A stretch of DNA of 64,000 nt. It comes from Streptomyces acidiscabies (GTDB lineage: Bacteria > Actinomycetota > Actinomycetes > Streptomycetales > Streptomycetaceae). This document shows, in pieces, positions 1 to 7,435 of the stretch. The first letter of the stretch is position 1. Each line of letters opens with the position of its first letter. Both the position numbers and the translations under genes were made by a program. A model generated the notes under the pieces. That model was given only the letters and a program-made list of their open reading frames with translations, did no database searches and was not told where the DNA came from. Where the stretch lies: NCBI RefSeq assembly GCF_020010905.1, contig NZ_JAGJBY010000002.1, positions 1,488,001 to 1,552,000 on the forward strand, written 5' to 3'.

Positions 1-208
1 CTCGGCGGAGCCCTCGGGGAAGTCGGGCATGTCGGCGGGCTCCATCTGTGATCGGGAGACATGCCGACAGGGTCCAGGGAACTCCGCGTTTGGACTGGCC
101 AGGGTTTCGAGCTAGTGCTGTGACCGGAAAGGTTCACCGGGGTCGGGAGCGGGTGAGCCTCTGGAGGGAGCGGACGGTCCGTGGGCCGGGCGTGAGAGGA
201 TCGCGGCC

Positions 209-526
209 GTGACCATCAAGCTTCATGACTTCGACGGCGAACACTCGCTGACGTTGGATGTCGGTGGCCTGGCTGCTGATGCCGCAGTGGTCGATGCAGA
301 ACACGAGCCGAACGGATACTTCTGGGAAGGTCTCGTGCGGTTTGCCTGGCCAGACATCGCCGAGCGCCTCGACTTCGACAGTGAGGCCGGCATGTTCTGC
401 GCGGTCGGGAGTCCGAGCGACCTCGCGCTTCTCAAGACGGCCGTTGAATCAGTCATCACCAGCCCCGAGGCAGTCCGCGAGATCATCGCCCGGGCGGAAA
501 CTTCGGGCTTCGAGTTCGACGATTAA
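209..526 (+). CDS. Putative Imm51-like immunity protein
   Basis: This 105-residue acidic cytoplasmic protein starts with GTG and lies inside the terminal repeats of the first IS630 element. Its pattern (an N-terminal HDFDGE strand, a YFWEG motif near residue 37, then acidic residues and GMFCAVGS near 60-68) recalls polymorphic-toxin immunity proteins of the Imm51 type, but that is recognition by eye. Such proteins neutralise a cognate toxin delivered by neighbouring cells. No toxin gene lies beside it, so it would be an orphan immunity gene carried as cargo. No membrane segment or signal peptide is visible. It could instead be an unrelated small protein captured by the element. Confidence 0.5.
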   Translation: MTIKLHDFDGEHSLTLDVGGLAADAAVVDAEHEPNGYFWEGLVRFAWPDIAERLDFDSEAGMFCAVGSPSDLALLKTAVESVITSPEAVREIIARAETSGFEFDD

Positions 527-556
527 AGATCCAACCGGATAGCAACACCAGTTGGG

Positions 557-1678
557 TCAGGATGCTGTGCTGAGGGGGCGTCCGCCCCAGCGGATGCCCT
601 TCTCGCTGCGGATCCGGGCACGCTCCTTGCGCTGGGCGGCCAGCACGTCGGGGTGTCGGGCGTTCTTGTTGCGCCAGCGCAGGTAGGCGTGCAAAGCCCG
701 GGTCTGGGTGGGGTGGCTGCGGTGGTTGGAGTTAGCGACGGTGAACTGCCGCAGTGGTCCGAAGTGGGCCTCGATCGGGTTGGCCCAGGATGCGTAGGTG
801 GGCGTGAAGCACAACTCGACCCTGTTCCTCCTGGCCCAGCGCCGGATCATCTCGCCCTTGTGGGCAGACAGGTTGTCCAAGATGACGTAGACCGGCGCGC
901 CGTCCGGGCGGGCCGTGCGGATCGACTTCAGCGCGGCCAGGGCGTTCGCGGCGCCCTTCTTGCAGCGGTTGACGCCCCACAGGGTGTCGTCGCCGATCGA
1001 GTAGCAGCCGTGGAAGTAGCGGACGCCGTGGGTGCGGTGATAGGTCGCGGGGTGCCGCTCGGGGTAGCCGGCAGGGGCCCAGCCGCAACCGCCGGTGGGG
1101 CGGATGCCGAGCGGGCCGAACTCGTCGAACGCGAACACCCGGTCCGGGAACCGCTCCAGGACGTGCTCGATCCGGTCGAGCTTGGTGTCACGCTCGGGGT
1201 CGGGTGATTCCTTCCATGTCTTGGTGCGCTGGAAGGTGATGCCGCGGCGGGCGAGCAGGCACCGTAACGCCTCGCGGCCAATCCTGATCACGCGACCGTG
1301 CACGCGTCGCAGGTGGGCGGCAAGTTTGCGGACGGACCAGCGGGTGAAGGGCTGGCCGAGCTTGGTCGGGCGGGTGGTGGCCGTCGCGACGACGAAGTCC
1401 TCGTCGTCAGGACTGAGCAGGCGGGGACGGCCTCCCGCCCACTGAGGGTCCAGGCAGGCCAGGCCGATCTCGTTGAACCGGTGGATCACGTCGCGGACGG
1501 TGTCCTCGTCTGCCTGCACCAGCAGGGCAATCACCGGGACCCGGTTCCCGCCGGCCGACGCCAGCAGCATCATCGCGCGCCGGTAGCGCACCGAACTGGT
1601 GCTGCCCCGGCGCACGATCTGCTGCAGCTTCTGCCCCTCCTGGTCGGTCAACCTGCGCACACGGACAGGCTCAGCCAC
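557..1678 (-). CDS. IS630-family transposase
   Basis: DDE transposase of the IS630 family, about 373 residues from the GTG at 1678 (GGGGGTGTG lies just upstream); an in-frame TTG at 1738 is an alternative start. The N-terminal part has a helix-turn-helix/winged-helix DNA-binding region. The catalytic part has FAFDEFGPLG (first Asp), YVILDNLSAHKG (second Asp) and ANPIEAHFGPL (Glu), in the family's order and spacing. It cuts and pastes the element between the repeats at 115 and 1765. The reading frame is intact, so it may be active. The 3' end is followed by the plus-strand immunity-like gene, with 30 bp between the convergent stops. Confidence 0.9.
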   Translation of the reverse strand: MAEPVRVRRLTDQEGQKLQQIVRRGSTSSVRYRRAMMLLASAGGNRVPVIALLVQADEDTVRDVIHRFNEIGLACLDPQWAGGRPRLLSPDDEDFVVATATTRPTKLGQPFTRWSVRKLAAHLRRVHGRVIRIGREALRCLLARRGITFQRTKTWKESPDPERDTKLDRIEHVLERFPDRVFAFDEFGPLGIRPTGGCGWAPAGYPERHPATYHRTHGVRYFHGCYSIGDDTLWGVNRCKKGAANALAALKSIRTARPDGAPVYVILDNLSAHKGEMIRRWARRNRVELCFTPTYASWANPIEAHFGPLRQFTVANSNHRSHPTQTRALHAYLRWRNKNARHPDVLAAQRKERARIRSEKGIRWGGRPLSTAS

Positions 1679-1787
1679 CACACCCCCAGCGATCGGACGA
1701 ACGGACGTCACCGGACATCCAACCGCCGCGACCACCAACCCGGCGAACCTTCCCGGTCAGAGCACTAGAGATCTTTAATGGCTGAGG

Positions 1788-2390
1788 TTACGGCGGTTGG
1801 GGGTCGAGGCCGGTCTTGGCGATGAGGCCGTCGATGAGACCGGGTCGGTACTGCATCTGTTTGAGTCGGCTCTTCACCAGCGTGGTGAGCTGTTCGAGGC
1901 TGTGTCTGGTGAGGTTGGCCAGGGACCTCTTCAGGTGCGACCACACGCCTTCGACCGGGTTGAACTCCGGGGCATAGGGCGGCAGCTGGTAGACGGTCAG
2001 CCATGACCGTGCGGCGATGAGTCGTCGCATGGTGTGGCTGACGTGCGTGTTCAAATTGTCCCAGACCAAGACGATGGGGCCGCCGAGCTGCTGGTGCGCG
2101 GCATCCAGCAGCCGGGCGTAGTCGGTCTCGGTGAAGCCCTTGCGCCGGCCTTTGGCAGGGCCGTGGTCCAGGTGGATGCGGTAGATCAGCCGTGGCCGAC
2201 GGCCGTCTTTGGTGCAGATCAGCGCCGCGATCGAGACCCGTTTGGTGCCCGCGGCGGTGACCTTCACGACCGGGGTGCGGCCTCGACGGCCCCATGTGCG
2301 GCCTTTGGGCGGCCTCAGGCCCTGTCCTGCCTCGTCCTCGAAACAGAGCCAGGCGCCCAGGTCCGCCGCCTTCTTTTTATGACGGGCCAC
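1788..2390 (-). CDS. IS630 transposase, DDE catalytic frame (orfB)
   Basis: The catalytic half of the transposase: WLCFEDEAGQ (first Asp), VLVWDNLNTHVS (second Asp) and YAPEFNPVEGVWSHLKR (Glu) are in correct DDE order. The open frame extends upstream to 2561, but the residues there are out-of-frame shadow of orfA. Continuity with orfA needs a -1 shift at the five-A run at 2374-2378 (minus strand ATAAAAAGA). Expression by ribosomal frameshifting is known in the IS630 family; here it is inferred, and a simple inactivating mutation remains possible. Confidence 0.75.
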   Translation of the reverse strand: MARHKKKAADLGAWLCFEDEAGQGLRPPKGRTWGRRGRTPVVKVTAAGTKRVSIAALICTKDGRRPRLIYRIHLDHGPAKGRRKGFTETDYARLLDAAHQQLGGPIVLVWDNLNTHVSHTMRRLIAARSWLTVYQLPPYAPEFNPVEGVWSHLKRSLANLTRHSLEQLTTLVKSRLKQMQYRPGLIDGLIAKTGLDPQPP

Positions 2391-2914
2391 TGCTCGTCCT
2401 TCCAGGCGGCGATCCTCGGTTCGTCCCGCTCGGCGGCTCTGCGGGCCGGGATCTGCACGCTCCAGCCGATCCGGTGCAGCAGCAGGTCGAGCCCGGCCAG
2501 GGTGTACTCGGCACCGAACCGGCGGCGCACGATCTCGGCGATCCTCGCCAGCGTCCAGCACTGGTCACTCCAGCCGTACGCGGCCGGACCGGCTTCCAGC
2601 ACCGTCTCCAGGGCCCGTAACTGACCGGTATCCAGCTTGCAGCGGGCACCACCCGGCCCCTTGGAGACCAGGGCCTGGCGACCGCCCGCGGCCAGTGCCC
2701 GCCGCCAGCGGTTCGCCGACATCCGCGTCACCCTGAACCGTCGGGCCACCTCCCCGTCACCAGCTCCCGCCTCGATCAGATCGGCTGCCGCGAGCCGGAC
2801 TTGCTCGCGTCGAGCCCGCTCCTCGGCCGTCAGCCCACCGCCATCGGAATACCTCATCCCTCCGGCATAGCGCAGCCCACGGCAGACGTCACGACCCGAC
2901 GTAACCCCCACCAT
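2315..2914 (-). CDS. IS630 transposase, N-terminal frame (orfA)
   Basis: N-terminal half of the second element's transposase, with winged-helix DNA-binding segments (for example DGEVARRFRVTRMSANRWRR near residue 53, and YGWSDQCWTLARIAEIVRRRFG). The ATG at 2914 sits inside the terminal repeat; an in-frame ATG at 2857 is another possible start. The frame loses homology after the A-run near 2374-2378, where a -1 slip would enter the frame carrying the DDE domain (orfB). It probably contributes both a short product and the N-terminus of a fusion transposase. Confidence 0.75.
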   Translation of the reverse strand: MVGVTSGRDVCRGLRYAGGMRYSDGGGLTAEERARREQVRLAAADLIEAGAGDGEVARRFRVTRMSANRWRRALAAGGRQALVSKGPGGARCKLDTGQLRALETVLEAGPAAYGWSDQCWTLARIAEIVRRRFGAEYTLAGLDLLLHRIGWSVQIPARRAAERDEPRIAAWKDEQWPVIKRRRRTWAPGSVSRTRQDRA

Positions 2915-3151
2915 TAAAGATCTCTAGAAGGCACTCGCCGGACGCAAGCTGTGGGGACGATGGCCACACCTTCGGTACCTTGTTGAACAGGGTGATAGTC
3001 AACGGCGTACCTCTCTGATGAGAGTGCGCTGGAAGCCTCAAGTTGCCGAGGGGGCTACCTCTGTGGCTGCCGCTTACGGTCCGATGAACCTGATGGCGAG
3101 GTGAAGCGTCGTAGTTGTGAGGTTCGGTGTCTGAGGCCCATGGGAGGAAAC

Positions 3152-3736
3152 GTGAAACGCCTGTATGCCGTACGGTGGCTGACTGCGGTGGGAGTTGTGG
3201 GAGTTTTGATCACTGGATGCGGAGATTTATCCGGAGATGCGTCCGTCAGTAAACCGGAATCCGCGTCACCGTCTGGGTTTCCTTCCACTGGCACGGACGA
3301 TCCGGTGCTTTCTGCGGCATCGGACGCTGTGGACAGGGTTGTTCACCCCCGCTATGACGATTGGTACACGAGCATCGTCCTCGACCACCAGAACCGGGCG
3401 ATGACTATCTACCGGAAGACGGGAAGCGACATGGATAAGGCCGTGCGCTCTCAAGTTCCCGAAGTGAAAGTGGCATTCAAGGACGCAGCCATGTCCGAGA
3501 AGGACATGCTGGCCCTGACCCGGAAGGTTCTGGCTGATACCGACTATTGGCGAAGGCAAGGAGTCGTCATTACGGGTGGAGGACCGCTGAGTGATGGTTC
3601 AGGAATTGAAGTCATGACGCAGACTGGGGCGCACACGGAAGCGATGCGGCTGTCGGAGCATTACGACAGCCGCATCGTTGTCGAACGTGGTGGTGCTACT
3701 GCAGCACCCGGAGGACGGTTTACGCCGTCGTCTTAA
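3152..3736 (+). CDS. Secreted lipoprotein sharing a domain with the adjacent protease
   Basis: A 194-residue lipoprotein: the N-terminal basic/hydrophobic stretch ends in the lipobox LITGC with Cys23. The GTG at 3152 is chosen because GGGAGG lies 5 bases upstream; an earlier in-frame start at 3101 would push the signal peptide inside the protein. The mature part (about 65-185) aligns by eye with the region ahead of the protease domain in the convergent neighbour. Both show a strand pair, a helix of about 25 residues, then ITGGGPLSDGSGIEV (140-154) against ITSVGPRSDGNGVEV in the protease. It may be a membrane-tethered copy of that pro-region, perhaps a foldase or inhibitor. The function is inferred. 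Confidence 0.6.
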   Translation: MKRLYAVRWLTAVGVVGVLITGCGDLSGDASVSKPESASPSGFPSTGTDDPVLSAASDAVDRVVHPRYDDWYTSIVLDHQNRAMTIYRKTGSDMDKAVRSQVPEVKVAFKDAAMSEKDMLALTRKVLADTDYWRRQGVVITGGGPLSDGSGIEVMTQTGAHTEAMRLSEHYDSRIVVERGGATAAPGGRFTPSS

Positions 3737-3754
3737 GGGGCTGCGACCGATCCA

Positions 3755-5065
3755 TCAGAAGTGGACACCGAGGTTGTTGGCCGCCACCGTGACGTCGGGG
3801 TACCACCAACGCCAGGAGCATTTACGGTCGGGACCGTTGGGGACTCCCGGGCAGTCGATGATCTGAGTGCCGTCGTAGGCGCTGATGATGCCGCGTGCGA
3901 CCCCTGGTCCAGAACTGGAGATGGTGTACACAGGACCGCCGCTGTCGCCGTTGCCGATGCCGGAGGCCCGGTTGGCTGCTTCTACCCGGACCATGTTGGT
4001 GACGGTGCCGAAGCCTCCGATGTTCACGGTCTGGTTTACGGCGGCAATTGTGTAACCACAGATGCTGCCGGAGTATGAGCCGCCCTGGCATATGGACTCG
4101 CCGACCCGGGTGCTTGAAGCACTGCTGATGGTACGGCCGGTGTTCGTGTCGCCGTCCTGGATGGACGGACCCTCGTAGATGGCGGAGCCGATGTTACCCA
4201 GGACCAGTTCCGCGTCGCGGCCAGGGTCCTTTCCTGATAGCACGGTCCCAACGGGCTGATTGGTGCCGGTGCGCCATTCTGCCCCGCCGCAGTGCGCGGC
4301 CGTGAGGATGTAGCGGGCGGCCCCGTTGTTGCCGGCAACGCCGAACCCGGTGGTGCAAGAACTCAGGTAGGCACCTGAGGCATTGTGTACGTTGGCGTAG
4401 GCCCCACCCCAGTAGGGCGCGGTGTCAGCAAGTCGGCTTGCCGGGCGCGGTGCCATGTCCTGTGTGATGTCGATGTCCACGCTCTTGGTGAGAGCGGTGT
4501 CGAGGTCTCCGACCAGTCCGCTGCTGGTACTGACAGCGACCTCCACGCCATTTCCATCAGACCGAGGTCCGACAGAGGTGATCGTCGCTCCGCCCACTGA
4601 CCCTATGGCGGATAATCGGCTGCTCTCTGAGAGGAGCTGCTTGAGGGTGTACTTCGCTTCTTGGATCTTGACGGTGATGCCGGATCTTTCGATCTCTCGG
4701 ACGGTCTCCGAGACCTGAAGAGGAAGCTTCCCACGCCAATAGAGGGTGACAGTGTTGCTATCGGCGTCGATCCGATCTCCAGCAAACCCTGACTCGTTCA
4801 GAGATTTGACTGCCGCCTGGATCTGATCGGCAGATTCGTTGAGTCGCTCCTGCGTATTGAACAGATCCTTCTGTCCGGCAGGGGTGCGTCCGATGATGTC
4901 TGCGTTGGGCGTGGCGCCCAGGAGGAGCCTATGCGTCTCCTGCGCGGGGGTGTCCTCTACCGCCACTGCTGTAGAGGACACCCCCGTCGCAAGTAACGCC
5001 GATGCTGCGCAGCCGACGCTCCAGGCAGTGAGTCTGAAGCGGTGTCGTGTTGAGGTGAAGGGCAC
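3755..5065 (-). CDS. Secreted trypsin-like serine protease (S1 family)
   Basis: About 436 residues from the GTG at 5065, preceded by AAAGAGG; an in-frame GTG at 5107 would add 14 residues. A signal peptide (basic start, hydrophobic 12-34, AVA cleavage region) precedes a pro-like region of roughly 170 residues. The protease domain follows, with His258 (LTAAHC), Asp284 (GRDAEL) and Ser375 (GNGDSGGPVY) of the chymotrypsin-fold triad. Cysteine pairs 237/259, 326/336 and 405/416 are placed for disulfides. The residue before the domain suggests processing near 210. It is convergent with the lipoprotein at 3152-3736, which resembles its pro-region. The substrate cannot be read. Confidence 0.85.
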   Translation of the reverse strand: MPFTSTRHRFRLTAWSVGCAASALLATGVSSTAVAVEDTPAQETHRLLLGATPNADIIGRTPAGQKDLFNTQERLNESADQIQAAVKSLNESGFAGDRIDADSNTVTLYWRGKLPLQVSETVREIERSGITVKIQEAKYTLKQLLSESSRLSAIGSVGGATITSVGPRSDGNGVEVAVSTSSGLVGDLDTALTKSVDIDITQDMAPRPASRLADTAPYWGGAYANVHNASGAYLSSCTTGFGVAGNNGAARYILTAAHCGGAEWRTGTNQPVGTVLSGKDPGRDAELVLGNIGSAIYEGPSIQDGDTNTGRTISSASSTRVGESICQGGSYSGSICGYTIAAVNQTVNIGGFGTVTNMVRVEAANRASGIGNGDSGGPVYTISSSGPGVARGIISAYDGTQIIDCPGVPNGPDRKCSWRWWYPDVTVAANNLGVHF

Positions 5066-5461
5066 GCTCAACCTCTTTCTGACTAGAGGGAGGTAACGTT
5101 TCGTCACTGATGTGCCTTGCGTGTCCCAGCATTGTTTGAGTGCGCGGCAGGCGTCAACAGTGCTGCACCGTCGCAGCAGCATCAGGCGGAGCGTTTCGGC
5201 TGGTTAGCCGACCTGTATCGAGACTTGTAGAAACTCTGGGAACTCGTACGATGGCTGATTTTGACGGGCTGTCCACTGCTGGGCGGTGTCATGCTTCCCA
5301 AGCGCATGACCCGGAGGAGTGTGATCACCCGAGCCGCACCGTCAGTTCATCAACGTTGGCAAATGGCTGTGACCTGCCGAGAATCGCAGATTCCGCCGAT
5401 GGAGGGACGGTGCACACGGGACATCACCGGCCGTTGAGTTGCTGCTACGTGAGTTCTCCGA
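5066..5461. other. Intergenic stretch upstream of the protease
   Basis: About 400 bp between the protease start and the 3' end of the PIN-domain gene. It should hold the protease promoter. Short open frames here lack codon bias, ribosome-binding sites and recognisable motifs. I see no RNA gene or repeat. Confidence 0.5.
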
Positions 5462-6469
5462 TTACTGGCAGCCGAGGCGGCCGACCTGCCAGTGCCCCCG
5501 GCCCGTGACGTCCACGAACATTGCGTGGGCGGTCAGCACATCCCGGACAGACGCCATCCGCTCGGGGTGCCTGGCACCAGGGACAGCCTCTCCCAGGCGC
5601 TCCACGATCGCGGTACGGGTCAGAGGCTCCTGCGACCTGACCAATGTCCGTGCGACCCGATGCAGCAACGTGTCGCCGGGCGTCCCCAGCTCCGCCTGCC
5701 GCCACCGGTCTTCACCGCGGGTGTGCCGCTCGGCGTGGGCGGCCATCCGCGTCGAGACGTGCTCCAGCATCACCGGCCACACCGGCTGCCGCTGCGAGGG
5801 CACTCGCGGGTGCTTCCGAAGCTGCCAGTACACCGCCCCGCCCACCACCCCGGCCACCGCCGCTGCGGCTGCCAGACGCTTCGGGCTGCTCTGCCGGATC
5901 ACACCCTTCACCAAGTGCTCCGTGATATTCAGGAAGGCGCTGGCCTGCCGTTCCAGGTCGATCATCTTGCCCTCCGTCACCCCCACATCTCCCAGGGCCG
6001 AACGCAGCTCCCGCCACTCTTTGACCGCGAGTCCGCTGTCGACCAGGTCCGCATCGGTCCCGATGATGACCACTGGGGCGATCACCCCGGCCAAGAGCAG
6101 CATCGGCACGTCGGAGGCATCTCGTCCGGCGAGAACCTGAGCCTGCGGGGTCATCGACAGGCCGGCGGTGTCCACGACGTACAGGACGGGCGCGTACCGG
6201 GACTGCCACAGCGCCAGTGCCCGCCTCAGGTCGAACCGCCCGCCTTCCCGATGCCGGTCGGCCAGCACCCGCGGTACTTCCTCCCACACGTCAACAGGGA
6301 TCAGGCACCGCACCGTCCCTGCCCGAGCCCCGGCGACGAACGATGACGGATCCCGCCGACGGGTGGCCGCGATGATGTCCGTGGTCAGCACGGAGGTGTC
6401 CAGCAGAGCGCGGCGCAGCGGCCCGCGCTTGTGCAAGGTGCGCCGCATGGACGCCGCCAGGTCGCTCAT
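5462..6469 (-). CDS. PIN-domain protein with a central membrane segment
   Basis: A 335-residue protein. Residues 20-150 look like a PIN-fold RNase: LLDTSVLTTD (Asp24), an acidic VWEEV near 61-65, GRDASD (Asp117/120) and GTDADL (Asp139/141) supply the usual acidic metal cluster. An Ala/Gly-rich hydrophobic segment at about 199-215 could span the membrane. It is followed by a basic linker and a C-terminal region (about 265-330) resembling a small winged helix. PIN domains are best known as VapC toxins, but no VapB-like partner is adjacent and the protein is more than twice VapC length. A membrane-associated nuclease in stress or defence is possible; the role is unknown. Confidence 0.6.
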   Translation of the reverse strand: MSDLAASMRRTLHKRGPLRRALLDTSVLTTDIIAATRRRDPSSFVAGARAGTVRCLIPVDVWEEVPRVLADRHREGGRFDLRRALALWQSRYAPVLYVVDTAGLSMTPQAQVLAGRDASDVPMLLLAGVIAPVVIIGTDADLVDSGLAVKEWRELRSALGDVGVTEGKMIDLERQASAFLNITEHLVKGVIRQSSPKRLAAAAAVAGVVGGAVYWQLRKHPRVPSQRQPVWPVMLEHVSTRMAAHAERHTRGEDRWRQAELGTPGDTLLHRVARTLVRSQEPLTRTAIVERLGEAVPGARHPERMASVRDVLTAHAMFVDVTGRGHWQVGRLGCQ

Positions 6470-6721
6470 CCGCGCATCGTAGTGCGGGCGTTGACCAGGC
6501 CGGTGGGGAATTCCGGCGCTGTTCGGGCTGCATCACCCGGCTGGGGAGCGCTGAGCACTACCGCCCGAACCGTTCCCGGCGCTCCTTCCCGGCCCTTATA
6601 GCCCCTTGCTGGTCAGCGAGCAGGCTACGGCTTCGGTGCAGGCCGCGATGGCAAGTGCTCAGCCTCCGGCGCGAAGGGGCACCAGCCTCGGAAGAGCTAC
6701 TGAGACGCATCTGGGTCTGGC

Positions 6722-6750
6722 TTGAATATGTCGCACATGTATTCGAATAT
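6722..6750 (+). promoter_or_regulatory. Probable SOS promoter with LexA-like operator
   Basis: TCGCACATGTATTCGA at 6731-6746 matches the actinobacterial LexA consensus TCGAAC-N4-GTTCGA at 10 of 12 defined positions and is a near palindrome. It lies between a possible -35 (TTGAAT, 6722-6727) and -10 (GAATAT, 6745-6750) spaced 17 bp apart. It stands directly before the imuA-imuB-dnaE2 operon, which is SOS-controlled in other actinobacteria. The operator match is seen in the sequence; LexA binding is inferred. Confidence 0.65.
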
Positions 6751-6757
6751 CGTAGGT

Positions 6758-7435
6758 ATGGGTACACCAGTGATGAGTGACGGATCGCGGCATGGCGCTG
6801 CTGAGCGGCAGGCCGTGTCGTTGCTGGATGCTCTGCTGCCGGGGGGTCGAGTGCGTGCTGGGAGCGTTGTTTCGGCTGGTGGGGACGTTCCGCTGGCGTT
6901 GGCGCTTGCGGCCGAGGTGGCGTGTCGTGCGGCGGGGTGGGCGGTGGTGGGGATGCCGGAGCTGGGTGTGCTGGCGGCTGAGGCGGCAGGGCTGGATCTG
7001 GCCAGCGGGATGCGTGTCGATGCGCCGGGCCGTCAGTGGGTTCAGGTGCTGGCGACGCTGCTGGAGGCGGTCCCGGTCGTCGTGGTCGGGCCGGTGGGTG
7101 CGGTTCCCGACCGAGTGGCGCGGCGGCTGGCGGCCGTGCTGCGGCGGAGCGGGTCGGTGCTGTTGTCCGTGGACCGGTGGCAGGGGGCAGAGCTTCGGCT
7201 GGAGGTGGTCGCAGCGTCCTGGGAGGGAGTGGGCCAGGGACACGGTCTGCTGCGAGGACGGCGGGTGACGGTCGCGGCCACCGGCCGGGGTGCCGCGTCC
7301 GTGTCCCGGTACGCGGACATGTGGTTGCCCGGCCCGCAAGGCGCCACCGCTCCGGTATCCCGTCCCGCTCCCGCCGCAGAGCCCGTCCGCGAGGCGGCGG
7401 GGGAACGGCGGTCGGTCCTGCGAGTGGTGGGGTGA
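6758..7435 (+). CDS. imuA': ImuA' (RecA-like mutasome accessory protein)
   Basis: About 225 residues, first gene of a three-gene operon with imuB and dnaE2. The protein resembles the actinobacterial ImuA' group: a degenerate RecA-like fold with alternating hydrophobic strands and Ala-rich helices and no complete Walker A. In mycobacteria ImuA' bridges ImuB and DnaE2 in damage-induced translesion synthesis. ATG 6758 is chosen because it lies 8 bases after the putative -10, giving a leaderless transcript; ATG 6773 is the alternative. A TTG at 6722 would put coding sequence over the LexA-like box and is unlikely. The stop overlaps the imuB start (GTGA). Confidence 0.75.
   Translation: MGTPVMSDGSRHGAAERQAVSLLDALLPGGRVRAGSVVSAGGDVPLALALAAEVACRAAGWAVVGMPELGVLAAEAAGLDLASGMRVDAPGRQWVQVLATLLEAVPVVVVGPVGAVPDRVARRLAAVLRRSGSVLLSVDRWQGAELRLEVVAASWEGVGQGHGLLRGRRVTVAATGRGAASVSRYADMWLPGPQGATAPVSRPAPAAEPVREAAGERRSVLRVVG

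Larger units (their letters stand above)
115..1765. mobile_element. IS630-family element with a passenger gene
   Basis: Imperfect terminal inverted repeats face each other: the left end begins GTGCTGTGACCGGAAAGGTT at 115 and the right end is its near reverse complement ending at 1765, with about 26 of 29 positions matching. TA dinucleotides at 113-114 and 1766-1767 flank the element, as expected for IS630/Tc1-type target duplication. The 1651-bp unit holds a minus-strand transposase (557-1678) and, between its 3' end and the left repeat, a plus-strand 105-codon gene that looks like an immunity protein. Standard IS630 elements hold only a transposase, so the extra 440 bp is unusual. The pairing of ends is read from the sequence; mobility of the whole unit is inferred. 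Confidence 0.75.
1768..2924. mobile_element. Second IS630-family element, two-frame transposase
   Basis: Terminal repeats GAGATCTTTAATGG (1768-1781) and CCATTAAAGATCTC (2911-2924) are perfect inverted copies and are bounded by TA at 1766-1767 and 2925-2926. The element is 1157 bp and encodes a transposase split over two minus-strand frames. Its left TA is also the right TA of the preceding IS630 element, so the two lie end to end without any spacer. Confidence 0.85.

Noticed and set aside
523..534. ATTAAAGATC at the end of the immunity-like gene matches the end of the second IS630 element
   Set aside because: Only 10 bases match, overlapping a stop codon; no further terminal-repeat similarity or TA-bounded partner.
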